A stretch of DNA of 39,031 bases from Azospirillum humicireducens (GCF_001639105.2 NZ_CP028902.1:554806-593836); one strand, 5' to 3'; counted from the first letter of the stretch, positions 6,943 through 14,339 are shown. Notes: generated from the sequence alone by a model not told the origin. Translations and numbers: made by a program.

Positions 6943-7409
6943 GCAAGCGCGGCTTCTCCGAGACCGTTCTGATGGTCTTTCTCCACGGCTATGCGCAGGC
7001 GTTGGCCCATGACGGCAGAACCCCGTCAGCGCGTAGGCTCGCCGAGCGGCTGGGCTACAGCGAGACTTCGGGTCTCTACGCAAGGTCCGAGTGCATCGCC
7101 CGCGGCTGGATGGAGGTGGTGCAGCCGCCGCATGGCAACAGCCCCGGCATCCTGCGCCTGACGCCCGCCGGGATCGACGCGGCACGCAGCACTGCCCTTC
7201 CGACCAGGCAGTCGCCGACGCCTCGCACCCCATCGCATCCGAAGCGCGACCGGATGCAGGCTGCCTCGGCAGCGAAAATCCGGACATGCCTGTGCTGTGG
7301 CAATGGCTTCGCCTCCGAAGGTCCCGGCAATCGGATCTGCAACCGCTGCCGCTCGACCGAGGTCTACTGCTCCGGCGATGTGTCCTCCTTCAGGGCGGTG
7401 CTGCCATGA
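6939..7409 (+). CDS. Winged-helix plus zinc-ribbon protein
   Basis: 156 residues, four-base overlap with the gene before. About 1-80 look like a winged helix (GRTPSARRLAERLGYSETSG, then RGWMEVV and a wing into ILRLTPAG), similar in layout to LexA-type N-terminal domains. After a Pro/Thr linker, a C4 zinc ribbon follows (CLCCGNGF ... NRICNRC, about 117-138). The combination points to a DNA-binding regulator. Neither domain allows a more specific name. Confidence 0.65.
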   Translation: MSKRGFSETVLMVFLHGYAQALAHDGRTPSARRLAERLGYSETSGLYARSECIARGWMEVVQPPHGNSPGILRLTPAGIDAARSTALPTRQSPTPRTPSHPKRDRMQAASAAKIRTCLCCGNGFASEGPGNRICNRCRSTEVYCSGDVSSFRAVLP

Positions 7410-7798
7410 GCTACCGCCCGCCCCCGCGCGCCGACCTGCTGGTCGAGATCGACATCCCGGCCGGCGTGGCCGGTGCGGTTCGGACGATCAGCCGCCGGAT
7501 CGTCACCACCCGCGATCATGGCGATGGCCGCTGGACCTGCCTGCTGTCCGACCCGGACAGCGGCGACCTGTCGACCGCCACCATCGCACCGGCTGAAAAC
7601 GGGCAATGGGTGTGTGTCCAGCCGCCGGTCTCGGTCGACGGGGCGCTGCACATCGCCCGCAGCGTGCTTGCCGGCGTGACGCTGCACCGGAGCGTAACCG
7701 AACAGATGCGGGTCCTGTCGGAGGCCGTCCTGTTCCTGACCGGGCAGAGCCGCGCGTCCGGTCCCATCGCCCCGGCCCGCATCGAGCGGGGGCGCTGA
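7406..7798 (+). CDS. Hypothetical early protein
   Basis: 130 residues from ATG 7406 (ATGA overlap with the stop of the previous gene). The N-terminal half looks like a small beta domain (VEIDIPAGVAGAVRTISRRI, RWTCLLSDPDSGDLSTATIA), the rest helical (LHIARSVLAGVTLHRSVTEQ). No recognisable family, signal or membrane segment. The frame also contains a longer upstream extension (from 7091), but that is the shadow of the winged-helix gene. Confidence 0.55.
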   Translation: MSYRPPPRADLLVEIDIPAGVAGAVRTISRRIVTTRDHGDGRWTCLLSDPDSGDLSTATIAPAENGQWVCVQPPVSVDGALHIARSVLAGVTLHRSVTEQMRVLSEAVLFLTGQSRASGPIAPARIERGR

Positions 7799-7971
7799 TG
7801 TCCGCCGCCATCGCCGCCGCGCTCTACAGCGCCTTCGGCCTCGACCCGCCGGCCATCCCGCCAACGCCGGCCGATCCAGGCCGGTTCCCGATCTTCCCCC
7901 GGCCGGCCCCGCCGGCTGCCCCTTCCCCCCAGCGCCCCGCAGATGGGGCCACCGACACCCCCGAGAGGTAA
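7798..7971 (+). CDS. Small proline-rich protein
   Basis: 57 residues from the ATG at 7798, which overlaps the previous stop (TGATG). A short helical start (AAIAAALYSAFGL) is followed by a low-complexity Pro/Ala tail. Coding status is supported by the coupled start and the lack of any gap in this otherwise seamless operon, not by homology. It ends eight bases before the next start. Confidence 0.4.
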   Translation: MSAAIAAALYSAFGLDPPAIPPTPADPGRFPIFPRPAPPAAPSPQRPADGATDTPER

Positions 7972-7978
7972 GCCACAC

Positions 7979-8614
7979 ATGGAAGCCGTCACCCCGACCA
8001 CCACGCCCGCGATCCCGGCCGGCTACATGGCCGACGCCAAGGGCCGGTTGGTCCCCGAGACCCTGGTCAAGCCGGCCGACAAGCTGCAGGACCAGCTGGT
8101 GCGCAAGCTGATGGGCTACGCCGACGACCTGTCGGCCCAGATCGCCCGCTTCAAGGCGCACACCTTCGACGACGTCGGCGTCTTTCTGGCGCTGCTGGCC
8201 GAGCAGTACCAGGACAGCCGCGGCGGTCAGAAGGGCAACATGACCCTGACCAGCTTCGACGGCACGATGAAGGTGCAGGTGGCGGTCGCCGACCACATGA
8301 CCTTCGGCCCCGAGCTGCAGATCGCCAAGAACCTGATCGACGCCTGCATCGCCGACTGGTCGACCGGCGCCAACGACAACATCCGTGCCCTGGTCGAGCA
8401 TGCCTTCCGTGTCGACCAGGAAGGACAGGTCAGCCGCGACGCCATCTTCGCCCTGCGCCGCGTCGCCATTGAGGACGAACGGTGGAAACAGGCCATGACA
8501 GCCATCGCCGACAGCGTCCGGATCGAGGGCACCAAGACCTACGTCCGCTTCTACCGCCGCCCGTCGCCCGAGGCGCGCTGGGAAGCGGTGACCATCGACC
8601 TTGCCAGCGCGTGA
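7979..8614 (+). CDS. DUF3164 family protein
   Basis: 211 residues from ATG 7979. The layout fits DUF3164, a family found in nearly all Mu-like phages within the early/middle operon: YMADAKGRLVPETLVKPADK near the start, a long helical middle, FDGTMKVQVAVADHMTFGPE, and a C-terminal YVRFYRR strand. Its biochemical role is not established; co-occurrence with transposition genes suggests a DNA-related function. In Mu the neighbourhood holds gam; I see no Gam homologue in this phage. Confidence 0.8.
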   Translation: MEAVTPTTTPAIPAGYMADAKGRLVPETLVKPADKLQDQLVRKLMGYADDLSAQIARFKAHTFDDVGVFLALLAEQYQDSRGGQKGNMTLTSFDGTMKVQVAVADHMTFGPELQIAKNLIDACIADWSTGANDNIRALVEHAFRVDQEGQVSRDAIFALRRVAIEDERWKQAMTAIADSVRIEGTKTYVRFYRRPSPEARWEAVTIDLASA

Positions 8615-8623
8615 GGTGAAGAC

Positions 8624-9028
8624 ATGGCCAACATCATTGCCTTCAACGAGACCGAAGCCCTTCTCTACAACCCGTTCGAGGGCGATTACGGCGACGGCGA
8701 ACGGGAGATCGTCAACGAGATCGTCACCGTCCAGGAACCGCCGCGCTGCCACACCTGCGGCGGCAAGCTGACCCCCGGCACCCGCTGCCGCCACCTGGTC
8801 GAGCAGGTCGGAGACGAGGACGAGGGCGACGAGCCCGAGAGCATTCGCCGGACCGAATACTGGTTCTGTCAGCACTGCTGCGCGGCGATGGCGAAGGACA
8901 TCAACGACGGCGGCGACCGCGTCGGCAGCCGCACTGCCCGCATGATCGCCAACCGGGAGCGCGCCATCGACACCAACTGCCTGCAGCCCAATTCTCCCGC
9001 TTCGGAGACCGTCCCTCATGTCCTCTAA
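8624..9028 (+). CDS. Hypothetical zinc-binding protein
   Basis: 134 residues, GAGGTGAAG upstream of ATG 8624. A CHTCGGKL ... TRCRH pair and a later FCQHCC (about 41-88) suggest one zinc site built from two knuckles around a very acidic loop (EQVGDEDEGDEPE). N-terminus acidic, C-terminus basic. Function unknown. The last 11 bases overlap the next gene. Confidence 0.6.
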   Translation: MANIIAFNETEALLYNPFEGDYGDGEREIVNEIVTVQEPPRCHTCGGKLTPGTRCRHLVEQVGDEDEGDEPESIRRTEYWFCQHCCAAMAKDINDGGDRVGSRTARMIANRERAIDTNCLQPNSPASETVPHVL

Positions 9029-9398
9029 GAAGATCAGTTCTTCTCTCGTCGTCGAGGTCGTTCAGGCCACCGGTCTTCGACTCAATGACGAAAGCGTCGT
9101 CAAGCTGGAGAAACTTCTGGGTGAAGTCGGCGCCCGCGTCGCACGGCAATATCCGGCGCAGGTCGCCGGCAATGGGCAGACCATCCTCGACCGCGTCGGT
9201 GCACGTCTTGACGCCCTGATCGGACAGCTTGATGCGGCGTCGTCCCGAAAGGCGGAACGGTCGGACATCGTCGATGCTGCGGCCTGCCTGCTGGCCTGGG
9301 TTGCCGCCATGGACCTGCTGGCGTCGTCGCACCAGCACGAAGCGGACGCCTCCATCCCGGCCTTGACGGTCACCAGTGTGACAGAGGGCATGGCATGA
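9018..9398 (+). CDS. Hypothetical early protein
   Basis: 126 residues. Largely helical, with VKLEKLLGEVGARVARQYPA and a hydrophobic helix (DAAACLLAWVAAMDLLASS, about 92-110) that may be amphipathic rather than a true membrane span. Start ATG 9018 lies inside the end of the previous gene. Family not recognised. Confidence 0.55.
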   Translation: MSSKKISSSLVVEVVQATGLRLNDESVVKLEKLLGEVGARVARQYPAQVAGNGQTILDRVGARLDALIGQLDAASSRKAERSDIVDAAACLLAWVAAMDLLASSHQHEADASIPALTVTSVTEGMA

Positions 9399-9727
9399 GC
9401 GGGATCATCGGCCTGATCCACCGCAGCGGCCTGGACATGCCCGGCGTGCGGCCTGAGGTGTCCGCCGTCCTCTCGGGACTGGTGAGCGTGGAGCGCGAAC
9501 ACGGGACCGAGAAGGCGGTGGAGGCGACGCTGTCCGTCTTCATGACCATCACCGCCACGCTGGGCGCCCGCCACGACGGCACGGCTTTCGACGCCGCTGT
9601 CCTGATGCTGGAGACCGCTGCCGGGCAGCTCCGCAACGCCAAGGCCAGCCTCAACGCCGGCCGCGTGCCGGACGGCGTCGTCGTCAAGCTGGGCGCGCCC
9701 TCCGGACATCGGGAGGGCCGGGCATGA
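9395..9727 (+). CDS. Hypothetical protein, paralogue of 9941-10312
   Basis: 110 residues, ATGA overlap with the gene upstream. The core (VEREHGTEKAVEATLSVFMT ... AAGQLRNAKASLNAGRVP) aligns with the protein encoded at 9941-10312 (VEQQHGTRKAMSALLGAFAS ... GVRDALRSGKPLP), with the same helix order and length. This is a within-operon duplication with another small gene in between. The HGT-K motif and following helices are the conserved part. Function unknown. Confidence 0.6.
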   Translation: MSGIIGLIHRSGLDMPGVRPEVSAVLSGLVSVEREHGTEKAVEATLSVFMTITATLGARHDGTAFDAAVLMLETAAGQLRNAKASLNAGRVPDGVVVKLGAPSGHREGRA

Positions 9728-9936
9728 GCATTGTCGACAGCATCCTGGAGAAGGCCAGAAGCGAACATCCCTGCCGCCTCTGCGACCACCATGAAGGCGA
9801 CTGGTGCAAGTGGTCCGATCGCGGAGTGGGTGCGGTGCCGGTCCACATGACGTGGCACAGCATCGACTGGGACGAACCGAGGAACTACGCGGACTGCCCC
9901 ACCAACACCTTCGACAGCACCGAATTGGAGGGCTGA
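9724..9936 (+). CDS. Small Cys/His protein
   Basis: 70 residues, four-base overlap with the gene before. CRLCDHHEGDWC (about 17-28) plus a later C give a possible zinc site; several Trp and Asp residues follow (MTWHSIDWDEPRNYADC). The pattern resembles small ring-like folds in phage early genes, but I cannot name it. Confidence 0.55.
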   Translation: MSIVDSILEKARSEHPCRLCDHHEGDWCKWSDRGVGAVPVHMTWHSIDWDEPRNYADCPTNTFDSTELEG

Positions 9937-9940
9937 GGCG

Positions 9941-10312
9941 ATGAGCAAGAACCGTCACCCCAGCATCATGCTCGTGCTGGCCCATGCCGCGAAAGGCAGT
10001 GACAAGGTCCGGCCCGAAACCCTGGCCATGCTGAAGGCTGCTGGCGGCGTGGAACAGCAGCACGGCACCCGCAAGGCGATGTCGGCCTTGCTGGGAGCCT
10101 TCGCCTCCACCGCCACGACGCTGACGGCCAATGGCGCTTTGGATGCCGATCTGGCCGTGGAGTGGGTGACCGACATCCTCGACCAGGTCACCGGCGTCCG
10201 AGACGCCTTGCGCTCCGGCAAGCCGCTTCCGCATACCGCAATCGTCGGCGCCGTCGGCGTTCCCTCCGAAGTGTCTGCCGCATGGGGAAAGCGCACGGGA
10301 GGCAACGCATGA
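9941..10312 (+). CDS. Hypothetical protein, paralogue of 9395-9727
   Basis: 123 residues from ATG 9941. Shares with 9395-9727 the block V-E-x-x-H-G-T-x-K-A, three following helices and the end K-A/R-x-A-L-x-x-G-x-x-P. The N-terminus (SIMLVLAHAAKGSDKVRPET) and C-terminus differ. The retained pair may form a heteromer or two versions of one inhibitor; that is speculation. Four-base overlap with the next gene. Confidence 0.6.
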   Translation: MSKNRHPSIMLVLAHAAKGSDKVRPETLAMLKAAGGVEQQHGTRKAMSALLGAFASTATTLTANGALDADLAVEWVTDILDQVTGVRDALRSGKPLPHTAIVGAVGVPSEVSAAWGKRTGGNA

Positions 10313-10722
10313 GTGCCCTTCCGGTTCTTCCACCCCAGGCTACGTGGTCGCTGATCGAGCAGCTGCGCGCCTTAGAGGACGCAGTCACTGTGCGGCTGTG
10401 TCTGTTGGACGTCGGCAGCTCCGTAAACGTCGAGTGGCACCAAGAGCTGCATGAGCTGGCGTCGCGGATCGCGAAGGTCGGCCCGGCCGAAGCCCTGGCG
10501 CTCGCGATGGTCTATGATCGCCTTGGTCATCTTCCTCCCAACGATGGCGCGGATCGGGCTGAATATGTCCGCTCCGACATGAACCGGTTGCTGGGGGAAG
10601 TGACCGGTTGGGCGACCGTCGTTAAGGCCCGCCGCTACCATGCACGGCTGAAGGACTGGGCGGCGGCGAAGCCGAAGGCGCCCCGGCCGGTCCAGAGCCG
10701 GCGGAAAGGCGGTGCCCTGTGA
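10309..10722 (+). CDS. Hypothetical early protein
   Basis: 137 residues from ATG 10309 (ATGA overlap). Helical: an N-terminal block (TWSLIEQLRALEDAVTVRLC), a middle VEWHQELHELASRIAKVGPA, and a basic C-terminus (KPKAPRPVQSRRKGG) that could touch nucleic acid. No motif beyond this. Confidence 0.55.
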   Translation: MSALPVLPPQATWSLIEQLRALEDAVTVRLCLLDVGSSVNVEWHQELHELASRIAKVGPAEALALAMVYDRLGHLPPNDGADRAEYVRSDMNRLLGEVTGWATVVKARRYHARLKDWAAAKPKAPRPVQSRRKGGAL

Positions 10723-10964
10723 CCGCCGTCCGTGTGGCCTTGTCCATCTCCCTCTACGACGACGGCGGGGTTCCCGTCCTTCTGGTGGCCGGCATCCCCG
10801 GCCACCAGGAAGAGGTGGAGTTCCTGATCGACGGCCCGCACGTCCGGACGCTCCGGCGGTTGCGTGGCCTCCCCGCGCGCCTCCCCGAGCGCCCGATGGC
10901 GCCGGGTCTCCCCAGTCTCGCGTCGCTTCTGCGCGACGCCATCACCCAAGCCCCCGAGGTGTGA
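10719..10964 (+). CDS. Small hypothetical protein (GTG start)
   Basis: 81 residues. GTG 10719 overlaps the preceding stop (GTGA), the same coupling seen with ATGA elsewhere, so I accept the GTG start. A beta-rich N-terminal half (VRVALSISLYDDGGVPVLLV) precedes an Arg/Pro-rich helical end. Not recognised. Confidence 0.5.
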   Translation: MTAVRVALSISLYDDGGVPVLLVAGIPGHQEEVEFLIDGPHVRTLRRLRGLPARLPERPMAPGLPSLASLLRDAITQAPEV

Positions 10965-10967
10965 ATC

Positions 10968-11414
10968 ATGTCCTTCGACATCATCGTGCCCACGCGCGCC
11001 CCTTTGCAGAGAGCCGACGCCGACCAGGTCCGCGTCACCATGGGCAAGACCGGCGGCAAGTCACCTGCCATGGAACTGCGGATCGTGATCGGCTCCGCGC
11101 TGGTCAAGCGCTTCGGCTGGACCAAGGGCCAGCGTGTCAACATCGCCTTCGGTCGCGAAGCGACGCCGGAACGCGGGCAGCTGGCGATCATGCCCAACGC
11201 GGACGGCCATTTCCGTCTGCTCGGCGGCAAGTCTCTGGAGGTGCGGACCCGTACGCTCCACCCCACGCTGAAGCTGGCGTCCAACGCTTCGACCATCGCC
11301 GCGCCGGTGCAGCTCATTCCGGAACGCCTGATCGTCCGGATGCCGGACGCCTTCATGGCCATCCGGCCGGTCGACAGCATCATGGGCGACCCGCCGGTCA
11401 GAAGGAGGGGCTGA
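10968..11414 (+). CDS. Hypothetical middle protein
   Basis: 148 residues, three bases after the previous stop. Contains a segment like an AbrB/SpoVT-type or small beta-barrel fold: ELRIVIGSALVKRFGWTKGQ, then VNIAFG and HFRLLGGKS. The rest is Pro- and Thr-containing and ends with DPPVRRRG. The loop WTKGQRVNI resembles swapped-hairpin DNA-binding proteins, but that is a weak match. The stop overlaps the next start (TGATG). Confidence 0.5.
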   Translation: MSFDIIVPTRAPLQRADADQVRVTMGKTGGKSPAMELRIVIGSALVKRFGWTKGQRVNIAFGREATPERGQLAIMPNADGHFRLLGGKSLEVRTRTLHPTLKLASNASTIAAPVQLIPERLIVRMPDAFMAIRPVDSIMGDPPVRRRG

Positions 11415-11689
11415 TGCGCGCCGCCGACACCGTCAATCTGGCGGTCGCCGCCGCCGCGACCATCCGGCGCCTGCGCCGTGGCGAGGCGGTCGTCGGCGCC
11501 TTCCGGGCCGAGCTGGTCGCGCTGCTGATGGGCATGGTCGCCGTCGCGGCCGGCCGGCCCGCCGCCCAGTCCGAGGCCGACGCCGGCGAGGTGATCGACC
11601 TGATGGTCAGCCTGTGCCGCTCCGCCGGCATGTCCGGCCTCGACATGGCCGCGCGGTTCAACGAGGCGGTCGAAAGGAGGGCGCGCTGA
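11414..11689 (+). CDS. Small helical hypothetical protein
   Basis: 91 residues, GGAGGGG upstream of ATG 11414. Almost entirely helical and Ala-rich, with a hydrophobic run (FRAELVALLMGMVAVAAG, about 32-49) that might insert into a membrane, and a conserved-looking end (MSGLDMAARFNEAVERR). TGATG overlap with the next gene. Unknown. Confidence 0.5.
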   Translation: MRAADTVNLAVAAAATIRRLRRGEAVVGAFRAELVALLMGMVAVAAGRPAAQSEADAGEVIDLMVSLCRSAGMSGLDMAARFNEAVERRAR

Positions 11690-11955
11690 TGCAGCTGGAC
11701 TTCTTCCGCAAGGTGCGTCGGCCGGCCCAGCCCAACCCGCGCACGATGTTCGTCATCGACGCGGGTCATCCGAGTGCCTACAGCGGCCGTGCCTATTGCC
11801 GCTTCCGGTGCAGCGTCTGCGGTCACGAAACCGACTGGCTGCCGGAACGCAGCGTCACCGCAGAGCAGAAGGGCCGCGTCTGCCCCGTCTGCAAAGGGAA
11901 CCCGGCCAACGTCAAACCATCCAGCGCCGGCTTTGGCGAAAGGAGCCCAGCATGA
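11689..11955 (+). CDS. Com-like zinc-ribbon protein
   Basis: 88 residues from ATG 11689. FRCSVCGHETDWL and, about 20 residues on, GRVCPVCKGNP give a C4 zinc ribbon (about 42-72), the same size and plan as Mu Com-type zinc fingers, though no mom gene is visible here. The short tail after the second Cys pair (NVKPSSAGFG) is encoded by an internal copy of the transposase end-site (11908-11927). ATGA overlap with gemA. RNA- or DNA-binding is inferred only from the fold. Confidence 0.55.
   Translation: MQLDFFRKVRRPAQPNPRTMFVIDAGHPSAYSGRAYCRFRCSVCGHETDWLPERSVTAEQKGRVCPVCKGNPANVKPSSAGFGERSPA
11908..11927 (+). repeat. Internal copy of transposase end-site
   Basis: AACGTCAAACCATCCAGCGC matches the right-end site 38961-38980 at 18 of 20 positions, and 17 of 18 over the core CGTCAAACCATCCTGCGC. 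It lies in the 3' end of the zinc-ribbon gene, just before gemA, in the same orientation as the right-end sites. See findings. Confidence 0.6.
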
Positions 11956-12401
11956 CCGCCGCCGTCAAATCCGACGCCCGCCGGTCGGCAGACCTGAGAG
12001 CGATCCATGCCATGCGCCGCGAACTGGCGCTGACCGAGGACTGCTATCGCGCACGCGTCTCCCAGGTGTCCGACGGTCGGACGGACAGCGCCGGCAATCT
12101 CCGTGCGCCGGAGCGTGCCAAGCTGATCGAGCAACTGAAGGGGCTGGGCGCCGGCAAGAAGCGCCGGGGCCGGCCGGCCCGGCCGGCGCTGACGGCACAG
12201 CAGCGGAAGGTCCGCGCCATGTGGCTGGATCTGGCGGACCGCGGCGCCGTCACGGATCGCAGCGAGACGGCCTTGGCGGCCTGGCTGAAGAGCCGGATCG
12301 GCGTCGAAGCGCTGCAATGGCTCCAACCCGCCGACGCCGGCCGCGCCATCGAGCAACTGAAGCGCTGGATGGACCGCTTAGAGGAGACGCTCCAGCCATG
12401 A
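11952..12401 (+). CDS. gemA: GemA, Mu gp16-family host-modulating regulator
   Basis: 149 residues from ATG 11952. The N-terminal signature LRAIHAMRRELALTEDCYRA is characteristic of the Mu gp16/GemA family (DUF1018), followed by a basic stretch (GKKRRGRPARPAL) and a C-terminal block with MWLDLADRGAV and WLKSRIGVEALQWL. In Mu, GemA alters host DNA topology and gene expression. It ends the early/middle block, four bases overlapping the activator gene, as in other Mu-like phages. Confidence 0.88.
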   Translation: MTAAVKSDARRSADLRAIHAMRRELALTEDCYRARVSQVSDGRTDSAGNLRAPERAKLIEQLKGLGAGKKRRGRPARPALTAQQRKVRAMWLDLADRGAVTDRSETALAAWLKSRIGVEALQWLQPADAGRAIEQLKRWMDRLEETLQP

Positions 12402-12970
12402 GCCTGCGCCTGCCCATCCGCAACCTGCCGGGCGTCCTGGCCGACGTGCAGCGCCTGTGCGGCGACGACACCGCCGTTCGCTTCGCCGCCCATTTCGGCG
12501 ACCGCAAGCTCTACATCCCCCAACTGGCGCGCCTGCGTGACGATCACCCGCTGGTGCAGGTGCTGGGCCGTCAGACCGCCCGGCTGCTCGCGTCGCGGCT
12601 GGGCGGCAACGAGTACACCGTGCCCACCGGCCGCTGGAGCATCAGCCACCACAATGCCCGTGTCTTGCGCCTGAATGGCTGGCAGCCGCGGCCGATCGCC
12701 CGTGCCCTGGCCCTGCGCGAGGATACCGTCGATCGGCTGACCGCCGATCTTCAGCCCGCCGTCGCCGATCCCCAGCCGGTCAAGCTGACCTGCCCCTGCT
12801 GTGGCCGCCCCTACAAGCTGACGCCGCCGCCTGAACGGGTCGAGAAGGAGGAGCCGGTGGAAGACGATGCCACCTTCCTGGCTGCCCAGCCGCCGCTTCT
12901 GCAGGCGGCCGTCTCCGCGGGTGATCTGACCATCGAGGACCTGAGACGGTTGGAGAGCGGGCGCGCGTAA
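12398..12970 (+). CDS. mor: Mor/C-family transcription activator with zinc tail
   Basis: 190 residues. Residues 12-75 follow the Mor/C pattern: LCGDDTAVRFAAHFGDRKLYIP, HPLVQVLG, LLASRLGGNEYTVPTG, then the HTH (SISHHNARVLRLNGWQPRPI ... LREDTVDRL, about 80-115). Unlike Mu Mor, it continues with a possible zinc knuckle (CPCCGRPY, about 130) and an acidic C-terminus. Mor/C proteins bind as dimers upstream of middle or late promoters and recruit RNA polymerase. As the only member here, directly ahead of the lysis genes, it may do the jobs of both Mor and C. Confidence 0.75.
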   Translation: MSLRLPIRNLPGVLADVQRLCGDDTAVRFAAHFGDRKLYIPQLARLRDDHPLVQVLGRQTARLLASRLGGNEYTVPTGRWSISHHNARVLRLNGWQPRPIARALALREDTVDRLTADLQPAVADPQPVKLTCPCCGRPYKLTPPPERVEKEEPVEDDATFLAAQPPLLQAAVSAGDLTIEDLRRLESGRA

Positions 12971-12993
12971 CGTGTCATTCGGCTTCTTCGGAG

Positions 12994-13015
12994 CGGCGTC
13001 CCATACGGGGCGCCG
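12994..13015 (+). terminator. Hairpin after the middle operon
   Basis: CGGCGTCCC-ATAC-GGGGCGCCG forms a 9-bp stem (one G-U pair) with a four-base loop, 24 bp after the activator stop, followed by TTGCCGTTT, a weak U-rich stretch. It lies in the only gap between the middle and late genes (12971-13078). The rest of that gap should hold the late promoter; CACAAT (13067-13072) is a possible -10 element without an obvious -35, as expected for an activator-dependent promoter. Confidence 0.5.
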
Positions 13016-13078
13016 TTGCCGTTTGCGGCGGGAACTCCCTCCCTAAACCACCCGCGTCAGTGGCGGCACAATAGGGGC

Positions 13079-13615
13079 ATGACGAACGCCCCCGCCCCCC
13101 CGCCCGGTCTCTCCCCCCGCCACCTGTTCCTCTACGTGGTGCGCCCGACCGTCGCCACCCTGATGGGTCCCGACGTGCCCGGCATGGCCTCCGACGCGGC
13201 CGTCGAGCTGCTGATGGGCACCATCGCGCAAGAAAGCGGGTTCCGGGCGCTGGACCAGATCACCAGCGCCGCCGACCGGACCATCGGCCCGGCCTATGGC
13301 CTGTACCAGATCGAGCCTGCGACGCTCGACGATCTGTACGACAACTTCCTGCGCTTCCGGCCCAGTCTGGCCGCCCGCCTGGCCGGGCTCGCCGCCAGCT
13401 GGCCGTCGACCACCATGCAGCTGGTCACGAACCTCAGCTATGCGACGGCCGTGGCGCGCCTGCTCTACTACCGCTCGCCGGTCCGTCTCGCCAACCCTGG
13501 CGACATCGAGGGGCACGCGCGCGTCTGGAAGCAGGTCTACAACACCCCGAAGGGCAAGGGGCGGCCGGAGGACTTCGTCGCCAACTACCGGCGCCTGGTC
13601 GCGCCGTATCTCTGA
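13079..13615 (+). CDS. Endolysin, SLT-like peptidoglycan hydrolase
   Basis: 178 residues from ATG 13079 (AGGGGC upstream). The segment LLMGTIAQESGF, with E52 as likely catalytic acid, and about 20 residues later GLYQIEPATL, match the Glu and GLxQ motifs of soluble lytic transglycosylase/lysozyme-like enzymes; the conserved Tyr-containing region LSYATAVARLLYYRSP follows. No N-terminal signal, so export would depend on the holin gene that follows ten bases downstream. First gene of the late operon. Confidence 0.75.
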   Translation: MTNAPAPPPGLSPRHLFLYVVRPTVATLMGPDVPGMASDAAVELLMGTIAQESGFRALDQITSAADRTIGPAYGLYQIEPATLDDLYDNFLRFRPSLAARLAGLAASWPSTTMQLVTNLSYATAVARLLYYRSPVRLANPGDIEGHARVWKQVYNTPKGKGRPEDFVANYRRLVAPYL

Positions 13616-13625
13616 GGACCCTGCC

Positions 13626-14129
13626 TTGCGCTTCTTCCGATGGTTCAAATGGGCGCTGTTCGCGCTTTGCGTCGCCTTCTTTCTCGCCAACCGCATCGCC
13701 CTGGCATTGGCGGCCGACGGCCCCAGCGTGGCCCTGCCGCCCGAGCTGGTGTCCAGCCTGGTCGACATCGTTTTCCTGGCGCTGTCCAGCCTGCTCGGCT
13801 GGGCGATCAAGCGCGGCGCGGACCTGCTTCATGTCCGGCGCGAAAGCCTGCTGGTCGAGCGGCTGGAACAGGGCATGGGCTACGCCCTGATGTATGCCCG
13901 CGAGAAGGCGCTGGAGAAGGGCGCCTCGCTGACCAGCATCGAGACGCGGTCCGAGCTGGTGGCGGTCGCGGCCGGCTACCTGCTGCCCAAGATGCCCGCT
14001 GTGATGCGGGAGCTGAACATCGACGCCGAGGGGCTGCGCGAGCGGCTGATCGGCCGGGTCGATCTGGTGGCGCCGGTGCGGGCGCCGGGCGAGGCGCCGG
14101 CAATGCTGCCGTCGTCCGCCCCCTTATGA
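13626..14129 (+). CDS. Putative holin, LLH type (TTG start)
   Basis: 167 residues beginning at TTG 13626, eight bases after GAGGA; no ATG is available before the membrane segment. One N-terminal span (WALFALCVAFFLANRIALAL, about 8-27) and a second hydrophobic stretch (VDIVFLALSSLLGWAI, about 45-60) precede a helical domain with LVERLEQGMGYALMYAREKA, as in LLH-family holins. Position after the endolysin supports a role in membrane permeabilisation. The exact holin class is not certain. Confidence 0.65.
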   Translation: MRFFRWFKWALFALCVAFFLANRIALALAADGPSVALPPELVSSLVDIVFLALSSLLGWAIKRGADLLHVRRESLLVERLEQGMGYALMYAREKALEKGASLTSIETRSELVAVAAGYLLPKMPAVMRELNIDAEGLRERLIGRVDLVAPVRAPGEAPAMLPSSAPL

Positions 14130-14138
14130 GGGCCGGCC

Positions 14139-14339
14139 GTGGACTTCGGTGACGAAGGGGAGGCGTGCAGCGCCTTTCTCACGGCGGGGGCCATCTCCGC
14201 CGTGCGCGGCCGTCTGATGCAGGCCGGCTCGGTCCTCTGCATCGACTGCGACACGGCGATCCCGCCAGCCCGCCGCGCGGCCCTGCCGTCAGCGACCCGG
14301 TGCGTGGACTGCCAAGAGAAACACGAACGGGGGAAGTGA
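14139..14339 (+). CDS. TraR/DksA-type C4 zinc finger protein
   Basis: 66 residues from GTG 14139 with GAGGG upstream. LCIDCDTAIPPARRAALPSA and CVDCQ form the four-Cys finger characteristic of TraR/DksA proteins, here without the full coiled coil. TraR-like proteins bind the RNA polymerase secondary channel and mimic DksA/ppGpp; this short phage form is frequent next to Mu-like lysis genes. The stop overlaps the next start (TGATG). Confidence 0.82.
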   Translation: MDFGDEGEACSAFLTAGAISAVRGRLMQAGSVLCIDCDTAIPPARRAALPSATRCVDCQEKHERGK

